Shown piece after piece: positions 1 through 6,673 of a DNA stretch of 11,918 nucleotides; position 1 is the stretch's first letter; every line of letters starts with the position of its first letter. Source of the DNA: Entrophospora sp. SA101 (Eukaryota > Glomeromycota > Glomeromycetes > Entrophosporales > Entrophosporaceae); the NCBI GenBank assembly GCA_958430865.1, contig CAUDNR010004390.1, positions 35,315-47,232 of the forward strand, given 5' to 3'. The translations under genes and the position numbers were made by a program. Under the pieces are notes generated by a model. The model was not told where the DNA came from. It ran no database searches and saw only the letters and a list, made by a program, of their open reading frames with translations.

Positions 1-74
1 GTTTTTAAAAATCCAATGTGTGGATCACATAATATTTCAAAAATTTTAACTTTTGAGTATAGATGATCCGCACT

Positions 75-283
75 GTAATAAAATAACTGAGGTAGGTTAT
101 GCAACTGGGTTGGCCTCATCGTGAGTTTGATGGGTCAAATACATTTTATGTGTCATTTGATATTGTGAGCTGGCTTATCGTTCCCAACCAATATCCATTG
201 CAATAAAATAACTGAGGTAGGTTATGCTACTGGGTTAGCTTTATCACGAGTTTGATGGGTTGAATGCTTTTTATACGTCATTT
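75..283. repeat. Two 84-bp direct repeat copies, 125 bp apart
   Basis: Positions 75-158 and 200-283 are two copies of the same 84-bp unit. Both contain ATAAAATAACTGAGGTAGG near the left end and GAGTTTGATGGGT in the middle. They differ by a limited number of substitutions, mostly transitions, with no indels that I see. The unit does not encode an obvious protein. It looks like part of an old non-coding repeat family. Confidence 0.8.
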
Positions 284-284
284 A

Positions 285-344
285 GTGATGGGCATGTCAT
301 AAAACTCAAGTTATTTGAGTGATAGGCATGTCATAAAACTCAAG
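285..344. repeat. 26-bp direct repeat, 34 bp apart
   Basis: GTGATGGGCATGTCATAAAA at 285 recurs as GTGATAGGCATGTCATAAAA at 319. Each copy continues into CTCAAG, so the units 285-310 and 319-344 match at 25 of 26 bases. The spacer forms a small palindrome, ACTCAA..TTGAGT. Confidence 0.75.
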
Positions 345-498
345 TCACTCAGGTATTGATTGCAGGTTGATGGGCAGAGTATATAGGCGTCTGATTTCTG
401 CATTTTCAGTCTCCGTCATGTAACATTCATGATCATTGTCAACATGTGTGGACGATCACCTATAAGTAGCACTCCAGGAAAATGCTTAATCTGAAGTT

Positions 499-851
499 AC
501 CTACCCTGAAAGCATACCCGAAAACATATCATGAAAACGGGTAGGTTTCTGCCATAATTCTTATAATATATTACCGCACTTGGCTACCCCTGACCACATA
601 TCGTCAGATGCAGTATATAACTTCATTTTTTCTTATATAATATTACTGAACTTATACACTCCGAGCATATACCCGAAGACATACTATCAACTGGGTATAT
701 AACTTCATTTTTTCTTATATAATATTACTGAACTTATACACTCGAAGACATATCATTAAAGTGGGTAGATATCTACCCTGAAAACATATCATGAAAACGG
801 GTAGGTTTCTGCCATAATTCTTATAATATATTACCGCACTTACCTACCCCG
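499..851. repeat. Nested direct repeats and GGGTA/TACCC palindromes
   Basis: A 62-bp unit at 520-581 recurs, essentially identical, at 780-841. Between the copies a 49-bp unit (613-661) recurs at 695-743. Many inverted arms share the core TACCC/GGGTA: 499-506 with 539-546 (ACCTACCC/GGGTAGGT), 668-674 with 693-699 (TATACCC/GGGTATA), 799-806 with 842-849, and a perfect 16-bp palindrome GGGTAGATATCTACCC at 763-778. The copies are nearly identical, so the duplication is fairly recent. No coding potential is seen. Confidence 0.8.
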
Positions 852-870
852 AAAACATGTTGTTGAAAAG

Positions 871-1040
871 TGAAGTGTTCTTCCATATTTATTACTGAAG
901 ATTACTTCACCCAATGCATATACTTTAACCATATACTTAAGATGAAGTGTTCTTCCATATATATTACTGAAGATTACTTCATCTTATCATATCTGATCAC
1001 ATGCTATCAAAAAATAAAGTGTTCTTCCATATATAATATT
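871..1040. repeat. 72-bp-period tandem array of imperfect hairpins
   Basis: A 39-bp unit (871-909) repeats at 943-981, and its first half again at about 1015-1040, so the period is 72 bp. Each full unit is an imperfect palindrome: TGAAGTGTTCTTC at the left is matched at 11 of 13 positions by the reverse complement of GAAGATTACTTCA at the right. Because 72 is a multiple of three, a GTG-initiated frame (870-1094) stays open through it, but that frame is only the translated repeat. The array abuts the 3' end of the first zinc-finger gene. Confidence 0.75.
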
Positions 1041-1051
1041 TCTAAAGTCCG

Positions 1052-1288
1052 CTACATTTGTATCTGGCCTAGTTTCTTGAGCTTTTTCTTATGATATCTT
1101 GATCTTGCTCGATATTTTTTAGCATGAATATCACAATAATCATAACCAGAATAAGTTAACTTACCACATTCTTTGCAAGGTATACATGTGGGAGCATCCC
1201 AATGAACTTTACACCCTTCAGGCCAATAGCATCCTCGATTGCAAACTTCTCCAGTCCTAAGAATATAGGGACAACAATAAAAAGCCAT
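1052..1288 (-). CDS. Small double zinc-finger (CCCH-type) protein, copy 1
   Basis: Intronless ORF of 78 residues starting at ATG (1286-1288). Cysteines and histidines fall in two clusters: C6-X9-C16-X9-C26-X2-H29 and C38-X2-C41-X10-C52-X2-H55, followed by a very basic tail (AKKYR, then RSRYHKKKLKKL). Each cluster could bind one zinc ion, and the basic tail suggests nucleic-acid binding, but no function is recognised. A diverged paralogue with exactly the same intra-finger spacings lies at 5060-5356, on the same strand at the other side of the primase-helicase pseudogene. Shared landmarks are CPYI.R.G, PEGC..HW, CGK and YC..HAK. The upstream region towards 1452 is shared head-to-head with the pseudogene. 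The open frame looks intact, unlike its neighbour. Short Cys/His modules of this style occur in giant viruses and mobile elements; that comparison is from memory. Confidence 0.7.
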   Translation of the reverse strand: MAFYCCPYILRTGEVCNRGCYWPEGCKVHWDAPTCIPCKECGKLTYSGYDYCDIHAKKYRARSRYHKKKLKKLGQIQM

Positions 1289-1451
1289 ATCTATATACTA
1301 GTTAATAAAGATATTGATAATTATACTCCGGAATTAATTTTCATTTTAAACTTTTTTCTTGCGAATAATATACCATCAGTTTTAACATAGCAAATAAAAA
1401 AAATGACAACACATAATGCACAAGTGATCTGGTACGGGGGTGGGGAAACCA

Positions 1452-1885
1452 ATGACTATTCAAGCGATTCAGATAAATATATCCAAATGTGAATCGGAAA
1501 ATTGCAGTAACTATGGTTCCGACTATGAGTCAGATACTGAAACAAGTACTATTAAGCCTCAAATAACCCAATCTCCTAAAGTAGAAGAACAGGTGTTTAA
1601 TACGACATCTCTCACAGAGCAAGTGAGTCCCACATATTCTAAACGGCAAGAAAGATTCGATGAAAAATTTACCCAAAAAGATGTGATGAATAAAATCCGT
1701 AAAATCGTTTCTTCACCTGCCAGAGATATGTCAAACAATAAAGGATCATTAGATGATATACATTTATGGGATTATCTCTTACCTAATTATGGAGCAAAAG
1801 AAGGAATTAGTCTGCTCGATGCGTACACACGAGAAGAATTGGTTGATAGATTAGTCATCCAAGTAGAGCAAGGGGTTATTATAAA
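1452..1885 (+). other. N-terminal part of the primase-helicase pseudogene
   Basis: This segment is open in frame 1 (the frame containing 1440). It begins with an acidic Ser/Asp/Glu stretch (YGSDYESDTET) that is probably disordered, then an unrecognised helical region ending in YTREELVDRLVIQVEQG. At the GGGG of 1872-1875 the sense passes to the frame one base back, which continues YKYSVVDDISEVYGLPG and leads directly to the primase catalytic site. In the original frame a stop appears at 1896-1898. The sharp switch in protein-like sequence at a homopolymer marks the first frameshift. Confidence 0.7.
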
Positions 1886-2750
1886 TACTCGGTTGTAGAT
1901 GATATCTCAGAAGTGTATGGTTTACCTGGAATTCACGAATGTATTAATGGATAAAGACCTCTAAGGCCTGTTATTGATATCGATGCCTCTAGTGAAAAAA
2001 TGGGATTAGAAAAGGTTAATGCTAGAGATGTATTCATTTGTATTTGTTGTTCATTTATAAGAGCATTATACCGAATCCTTGATTGTAGTTGGGAAGAAAT
2101 TCTCAAAGGACTGGTAATTGCTACATCATCCGACTCTAGTAAATGCAGTTATCACCTTCTATATGCTCCAACTTTACTTATTGATTATCTAGAGCTCAAA
2201 GAATTCACAGAATTAGTATACAGATTAACCGGGGAAAAATATGGTAAGTTTATTGATAGGGGGTTACCTGGTCAAAATTTCTGTCTCCACTTAATCGGTT
2301 CAGCAAAAAAAGACCGCGTGAAGCGCATACTTCATTTCTCACTAGATAATGGATGGAATGATCTCAATGATGCCAGAGTTCAACCACCTACTAGTTTGAG
2401 ATATGAAATAAGACCCTGTATACTAAGTATAGAAAAAATAAATAATCAGAAAAAAATTATTGTGGGTCAAGATGCGTTAAAAAAATATGCGAATCTAATT
2501 TTGCAGAAGTATTCTGAATATCTTAGGAATTGGGATATTGAAGAAAAAAATTCCCAATGGTATGTATATTTTTATCAAAAATCAAATTTAGAATGCCCCT
2601 CTGTAAACATACCCATACCAAGGACCAGAAATGGTATGGATATGTATATAAAAGTGGCTCGTTTATTGTGAAATGTTTCCAGCAAAATAGAGATGAATGA
2701 GGAGAAATTTTCAACGACCCATCTATTGCAGAAAAAATCCAACAAAAAAT
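1886..2750 (+). other. AEP/UL52-like primase module of the pseudogene
   Basis: The three AEP motifs can be seen. Motif I is RPVIDIDAS, with the metal-binding aspartates at 1976-1978 and 1982-1984. Motif II is KCSYH, with S-x-H at 2147-2155. Motif III has the third aspartate in FIDRG (2255-2257). Shortly after it, where an arginine would be expected in NFCLxLIGSAK, there is histidine (CAC 2288-2290). After the second frameshift near 2594-2604 the frame gives LCKHTH, then SGSFIVKCF, which with the preceding EC fits the C-x2-C...H...C zinc motif that follows the catalytic core in UL52-like primases. Stops at 1952-1954 and 2698-2700 interrupt the module. An ORF from ATG 2000 to 2671 begins after motif I, so on its own it could not be an active primase. 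Confidence 0.8.
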
Positions 2751-2756
2751 AAAAAT

Positions 2757-3689
2757 AATGTATCCACCCCCAGCCCTCCCAAAATAAAAGGCCCAAAGTT
2801 CCCAAAGCCCTTTTTAGAAATGCCGAGTTGGGCTAAATGTGAATCTCCCCTTACCATGACAGAAGTGTATGAGAAGCAATGTGTAGAACCTTTACCTAAA
2901 GAAGGTGATGTATATCTAGGGTCACCTTGGGAGACAGGAAAAACTTATACTTTAGAGCATCTTACAATTCCTGATGGCGTAAACTTACTTGTATTATCTA
3001 CACGACACACTTATTCTAGTGCCGTTACTACAAGGCTCAACCTCAAATCGTATACTGATATCAATGGTAATATTAACCTCCCAGACCATCAAAGAGTAGT
3101 GTGTCAAATAGAGAGCTTACATCGCATTATTAATAAATATAGATACGAGAAGAAATGTAAATGTTCTCCGATACCATATGATTTATGGCTTGATGAAATA
3201 GTATCTATAATTGCTCAAGCCCACACCCATTTAGCAGGGCGATCAAGAGAGGAATTATATAAATTAATTCAAGAGGCGAGGTGGATTATTGTTATGGATA
3301 ATGATCTTACAGACCTTAATATCGAATGGGTAAAAAACCTTCGCAGAAATAAACTCTTCTCAGTTATCCATAACACTTATCAACCCCAAAAAGGTAAAAC
3401 ATTTCGCTTGGCTCCTAATAAAGAAACTGTATTAGCCAAACTCTGGGAATGGGCTAAGCAAATGTCTTCATTACCTCCCAATGAACAAAAAAGTGCATCT
3501 CTTATCTGTCATCTCAGAAAAGATGTACAAGGAATTGTTCGTGCTCTTAGAACCAATTTTCCCGAATTACATATTAAAAATTATCATGGTAAGTCTGATC
3601 CGGCTGAAAAGGCTCAAGATTTTGGTAATGTAGAAGAAGCATGGAAAGAGGTGGATCTTGTTGCATATACTAGCACTTTAAAAATAGGG
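2757..3689 (+). other. Helicase module (herpes origin-binding type), N-terminal half
   Basis: The frame is open here. It contains Walker A as SPWETGKT (2922-2945), a motif Ia-like LLVLSTRHTYSSAVTTRL, a DE-box in LWLDEIVS (Asp-Glu 3192-3197), a motif III-like stretch WIIVMDNDLTDLNIEW (around 3294), and motif V beginning YTSTLKIG (3666-3689). This order and wording match the PF02399-type helicases (herpes UL9-like origin-binding protein). The first 18 or so codons of the ATG-initiated ORF at 2697 belong to another frame; the genuine frame upstream reads GEIFNDPSIAEKIQQK and joins near 2740-2757. The ORF stops at 3783-3785, but family-like sequence leaves this frame at the GGG of 3687-3689. Confidence 0.85.
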
Positions 3690-4945
3690 TTTCTTGTACT
3701 AACCATAAGTTTGAGTGGGCATTCTGTCTCTTCAACAGCTATATCAAAACAAATGCTGGAACAAATCAAATGTTGTTCCGTATGAGATGTATTAAGGATT
3801 ATGTATGTTATATTGAGCAAAGAGCATCTAATGCTACTATTACAGAAGAGGGACTATTTAATTGGTTATTAAAAGCAAAGCGAGAATGTCTTCCTCAGGA
3901 ACTCCAGAATAGGGGAGTATTCCCAGATGTAGAGTCTATTATTCGAAATAAGGGTATTCCAACAATTTGATTATGGGTGGCATATATGTTGGAAAAATTC
4001 TGATCTCGTCGTTTATATGGGTGGAGAATGGTAGATTTTCTTAAAAAGGCAGATATGGTAGTTTCTATAATAAAAGCCACTCCAAAAGCTAAAGATAATA
4101 CCATGACATTAACTGAAACAGTAAAGGGGCATTCTTCGGTTATTAAAGCAGAGGAGATTTCAAAGATTGCTAATGCTAATATTCTCAATCACGAGATGGT
4201 CGATCACCTAGAGAACAAACCAAAGAAGACTTTAGAAGAGATGCATGCTTTAAGCCGGTACCATATTGCAGATTGCTATGAAATATCACCTGAATCTTTA
4301 ACTGAAGAATTTATTACAGACTATGGTAAATATGACCATATGAGATGGTTTAGAAATCTCCGAAAACTACGAGATGCTGGTACCGATAACATGACAGCAG
4401 TAGAGGCCATCACCCATGAGGATTATAGGAATAATAGGCTTACAACCATTACCCAAGCTGAGAAGCATCGAATTGGTCTGGAAATACTAAAGACTCGTAC
4501 ACCGGTTAAAGATATTGATGATTGAAATAGATATAAAGTTAATGATGTCAAAACGTGTTTAAACTCACCAGAATCGATACAATACCTCCAAAATTTAGTA
4601 CCAAAAATGGCTCAGGTTCTTGATAATACAGATGCATCTCGTAGTGCTAAAAAATCTGGTTTAAAATCGGATAAAGCAAAACTTGGTTTATTAAATTCAG
4701 CACTTTCTGCAATCTATGGGATAAAGTTTAAAACTACTAATAATAAAAATACGCATTACCATCTAGTTGGAGCATTTGACAATGAGGATGCTCCCAAATT
4801 ACCATCATATCAAACGGGTGAAGGACCCTTTTACGAAAGTGGTGAGGATATCTGATATGGGTACAGTAAACTCTCACCCGATGAATTAGAACCCCCATCC
4901 AATTCTATCTCACAAGATACTCAGGACTTATTTGATATCGTTTAA
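3690..4945 (+). other. C-terminal part of the helicase pseudogene with four in-frame TGA
   Basis: After the fourth frameshift the sequence resumes motif V as GVSCTNHKFEWAFCLFNSY and the motif VI region NQMLFRMRCIKDY, where the arginine-rich helicase motif is expected. One frame then stays readable for more than 1.2 kb except for TGA at 3968, 4001, 4523 and 4853. Protein-like sequence flanks each stop on both sides (for example LWVAYMLEKF before 4001 and SRRLYGWRMVDFL after it), so these are nonsense changes in a formerly longer protein. ATG-initiated fragments at 3770-3970, 4028-4525 and 4607-4855 are pieces of this one frame, not separate genes. The stretch LPSYQTGEGPFYE and the final SPDELEPPSNS look like the natural C-terminus. 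Confidence 0.8.
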
Positions 4946-5059
4946 AACGGGTATTTAGAATCTGTGAAAGGGGTTTTTGTGACGCTTAAAATGATACTTG
5001 TAAAAAAATACCCTATTACGAAGACCATTTTTGTGATGTTAAAATCAGGATCTATATAA
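4946..5059. other. Short convergent intergenic region
   Basis: This is the 114 bp between the convergent pseudogene and the second zinc-finger gene. It contains an 8-bp inverted repeat GGGTATTT (4949-4956) / AAATACCC (5006-5013). It also has two diverged copies of TTTTTGTGAYG.TTAAAAT, at about 4975 and 5030. The GGGTA/TACCC core also recurs in the repeat nest at the left end of the window. It may be a 3'-end region for both genes; no defined terminator is seen. Confidence 0.35.
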
Positions 5060-5356
5060 TTATGCATCAGCTTCTATTCTCTGCGCCTTTTGTCTCTCAT
5101 ACCAATTTCGAAAATAAACCCTCTTCGCATGCTTAGGACAGTATCCCGTCCCGGAATTGTTTCCTTTTCCGCAGATACCACAAGGAATTTTTGCTAAATT
5201 TTTTGCCACATTTTTTTCATATAATTTCCAGTGCAACGAACACCCTTCAGGTTGCCAGCAACTTTTTCTGCAAATCGAACCATCTCTTTTAATATATGGA
5301 CAGGTAAAACGTCTCGAACTATCTCTTTTAAAGTATTGATAGGTTGAATTCCCCAT
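5060..5356 (-). CDS. Small double zinc-finger (CCCH-type) protein, copy 2
   Basis: Intronless ORF of 98 residues with an ATG at 5354-5356. Finger 1 is C19-X9-C29-X9-C39-X2-H42 and finger 2 is C59-X2-C62-X10-C73-X2-H76, the same spacings as in the gene at 1052-1288. The linker between fingers is longer here (16 against 8 residues) and there is an extra N-terminal extension (TYQYFKRDSSRRF). The tail is basic (HAKRVYFRNWYERQKAQR). Landmarks shared with copy 1 are CPYI.R.G..C, PEGC..HW, CGICGK/CKECGK and YC..HAK. It is divergent from the gene at 5640, with a 283-bp AT-rich region between them, and convergent with the replication pseudogene. The role is unknown; a zinc-binding nucleic-acid or protein adaptor is the likeliest guess. 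The frame looks intact. Confidence 0.7.
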   Translation of the reverse strand: MGNSTYQYFKRDSSRRFTCPYIKRDGSICRKSCWQPEGCSLHWKLYEKNVAKNLAKIPCGICGKGNNSGTGYCPKHAKRVYFRNWYERQKAQRIEADA

Positions 5357-5639
5357 TCAAAGTGTTTTAATATATAACGTATAAAAAACCGTTTCACTTT
5401 TTAGAATATATTTAATATAAAACCAATTTAAATCTTTTCAGATTACAATAATATATTATATTCGAAGTATTGCTTATAACCACTCATATTCCATAAAACT
5501 CTGTATAAATACTAACATATTTTTTACTCATATTTTCATGTATAGTATATAAAAATCAATTTAAACTTTTCCAAATTATTTTGTAATATTATAATCAAAC
5601 ATATATTGACACTATATACCACACCAATACTACACAAAA
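5357..5639. promoter_or_regulatory. AT-rich divergent promoter region with duplicated element
   Basis: This is the region between the start codons of the zinc-finger gene (-) and the 81-residue ORF (+). A 31-32-bp element (5415-5445, containing CAATTTAAATCTTTTC) recurs at 5547-5578 as CAATTTAAACTTTTCC. TATA-like tracts occur at 5369-5376 and 5541-5552. The leader just before the + start reads CCACACCAATACTACACA, close to the leader of the gene at 6320. The region probably drives both genes. Confidence 0.5.
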
Positions 5640-5885
5640 ATGTATACCCAAGAGCCGGAATATACTAAAGAAACGATTACTGCTGAGCAATTATCCAAAT
5701 TGACTAATCGTTGGAGAAAGCCAAAAATCTATAACCCCAAAACAAATCGCATGATTGCAATCGATGGGCCAACATATAATAAATTGATACGTGATGGATA
5801 TGTGCATTGGGAAGAAGAAGAACTCTTGATCCCTCCATCACCATTTGAGAATTATATTAACGAAGCAAGCACAGACACGAAGTGA
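5640..5885 (+). CDS. Small protein with NPxTxR...GPTYxxL motif (giant-virus-like)
   Basis: Intronless ORF of 81 residues from ATG 5640. Residues 24-54 contain WRKPKIYNPKTNRMIAI followed by DGPTYNKLIRDGY. The pattern N-P-x-T-x-R-x-I...G-P-T-Y-x-x-L is a recurrent signature of short domains in nucleocytoviricot proteins, among them the so-called 2-cysteine adaptor domain; the flanking cysteines of that domain are absent here. The C-terminus is acidic, then proline-containing (EEEELLIPPSPFENY). A polyadenylation-like AATAAA lies about 26 bp after the stop (5911-5916). The match is by motif recall only. Alternatives are a SAP-like or other small nucleic-acid-binding module. The isolated, intronless layout fits a viral or mobile-element gene rather than a typical fungal gene. 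Confidence 0.6.
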   Translation: MYTQEPEYTKETITAEQLSKLTNRWRKPKIYNPKTNRMIAIDGPTYNKLIRDGYVHWEEEELLIPPSPFENYINEASTDTK

Positions 5886-6021
5886 CATTATTCCATAATA
5901 GGTGCTAAAAAATAAAACACAATGCCCAATTAATATAGCCTGGATCGCAACTCCGAAGCTATAAATTTTTTTGTTATATTTATGTATTGGTAAATTTCAA
6001 ATCAACGGACTGACCAAGGCA

Positions 6022-6189
6022 TTAACGTGTATCGTGTACCTGACACATACCGATCATTTTTTCCAGGATCTCTTTAAGTAAAGCTATATCCTCTTTGATA
6101 CCTTCTATATTTTTGGTGATTTTATTATGCAGGGTTATGGATTCTAAAACTTTCGATCTATTCCGTGCCTTATTCATATTAATATCCAT
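6022..6189 (-). CDS. Small helical protein, 55 residues
   Basis: The ORF runs from ATG (6187-6189) to TAA (6022-6024). It begins MDINMNKARNRSKVLESI and continues as an amphipathic helix with heptad-like hydrophobics (HNKITKNIEGIKEDIALLKE, then ILEKMI), so a short coiled coil is likely. A TATATATA tract lies about 45-50 bp upstream of the start on this strand. It occupies the gap between the ORFs at 5640 and 6320 in the opposite orientation, which keeps the alternating-strand pattern. No family is recognised. An in-frame ATG at residue 5 is an alternative start. Confidence 0.45.
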   Translation of the reverse strand: MDINMNKARNRSKVLESITLHNKITKNIEGIKEDIALLKEILEKMIGMCQVHDTR

Positions 6190-6319
6190 TTCCCAATATA
6201 ATTACATTAATCGCTACCCCATTCAATATTTGGGTATATATACTGACATGGGATAATTAATTTCAATTTGAAAAAATATTTTTCATAGTTATAGTCCACA
6301 CAATTATACCATAACAACA
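6190..6319 (+). promoter_or_regulatory. Divergent promoter region with leader motif shared with the 5640 gene
   Basis: AT-rich divergent region between the 55-residue ORF (-) and the 102-residue ORF (+). It contains TTTCAATTTGAAAAAAT (about 6260-6276), similar to the CAATTTAAA elements upstream of 5640. The leader TCCACACAATTATACCATAA runs into AACAACA just before ATG 6320. The 5640 leader is CCACACCAATACTACACA followed by AAAA and ATG. The similarity suggests common transcriptional control or a common 5' UTR signal. Confidence 0.4.
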
Positions 6320-6628
6320 ATGTCAAAAGTTGCAACAAATTTCGTAAATCAGTATAACTTAACTCCTCAGATGGGTATAGCTGAGCTTGGTAATTATGCT
6401 GAAGAATTGGTTAAACATTTGAAAGATGCGAAGGCCCGTGATCATGCACGAAATCGGATCCAGAAATTAGGATTTAGTAAAGATCAAACATATGCTTTAA
6501 TTCCTGTCCAAACTTCTGGAAGACGCGTTACAGGTAGGGAATCAGTTAAAAAACTTGCTTTGTATATTAAGGAGAATGAAGGATCATTATGGTGTGATGA
6601 ATGGCAGACCAATTGCTCCAACGACTAG
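6320..6628 (+). CDS. Hypothetical small protein, 102 residues
   Basis: Intronless ORF from ATG 6320, preceded by an A/C-rich leader (ATAACAACA). The protein is mostly helical and soluble by appearance (AELGNYAEELVKHLKDAKAR), with a basic middle (RNRIQKLGFSKDQ; TSGRRVTGRES) and an end containing two cysteines and two tryptophans (LWCDEWQTNCSND). No signal peptide, membrane segment or known domain is recognised. It ends only 45 bp from the 3' end of the convergent acidic ORF at 6674. The shared leader with the 5640 gene suggests they belong to the same element. Coding status rests on ORF length, start context and placement. Confidence 0.5.
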   Translation: MSKVATNFVNQYNLTPQMGIAELGNYAEELVKHLKDAKARDHARNRIQKLGFSKDQTYALIPVQTSGRRVTGRESVKKLALYIKENEGSLWCDEWQTNCSND

Positions 6629-6673
6629 AGAAAAAAATACTGAGATATCAGATATTATAGATCTATACAATTA

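Larger units (their letters stand above)
1452..4945 (+). pseudogene. Decayed primase-helicase (UL52-like primase + herpes-type origin-binding helicase)
   Basis: One long gene can be followed through three reading frames. It would have joined an acidic N-terminal region, an archaeo-eukaryotic primase (AEP) domain with its zinc motif, and an SF2-like helicase of the herpes origin-binding family, for a replicon that primes and unwinds its own DNA. Frame changes lie near 1872-1876 (GGGG), 2594-2604 (CCCC), about 2737-2757 (A-rich) and 3687-3691 (GGG). All four equal a net loss of one base. In-frame stops are TAA 1952-1954 and TGA at 2698-2700, 3968-3970, 4001-4003, 4523-4525 and 4853-4855; translation would finally end at TAA 4943-4945. 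The ATG at 1452 is the first in frame; a GTG at 1440 is unlikely in a eukaryote. No intron signals explain the shifts. I am confident of the family and of the broken state. Sequencing error could account for some shifts but not easily for the stops. Confidence 0.85.

Noticed and set aside
75..1040. CRISPR-like array
   Set aside because: Repeat units differ in length and spacing, are palindromic or long, and the genome is eukaryotic by its introns.
870..1094. 74-codon + strand frame with repeated KCSSIYITEDYF
   Set aside because: It starts with GTG and is simply the translation of the 72-bp repeat; the palindromic DNA structure explains it better.
1440..1451. GTG at 1440 as start of the primase-helicase gene
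   Set aside because: A nuclear fungal gene should start at ATG; the first in-frame one is at 1452.
3968..4855. TGA read as a sense codon (alternative genetic code)
   Set aside because: The gene also has frameshifts and a TAA, and neighbouring ORFs and spliced genes do not need TGA as sense; CpG decay is simpler. Kept only as an alternative in the findings.
3770..4855. Three separate ATG-initiated genes (3770-3970, 4028-4525, 4607-4855)
   Set aside because: They are in the same frame, separated only by TGA or short gaps, and read as one helicase C-terminus.
5157..5339. + strand ORF of 60 codons
   Set aside because: Antisense shadow of the zinc-finger gene, whose Cys/His spacing is clearly the real signal.
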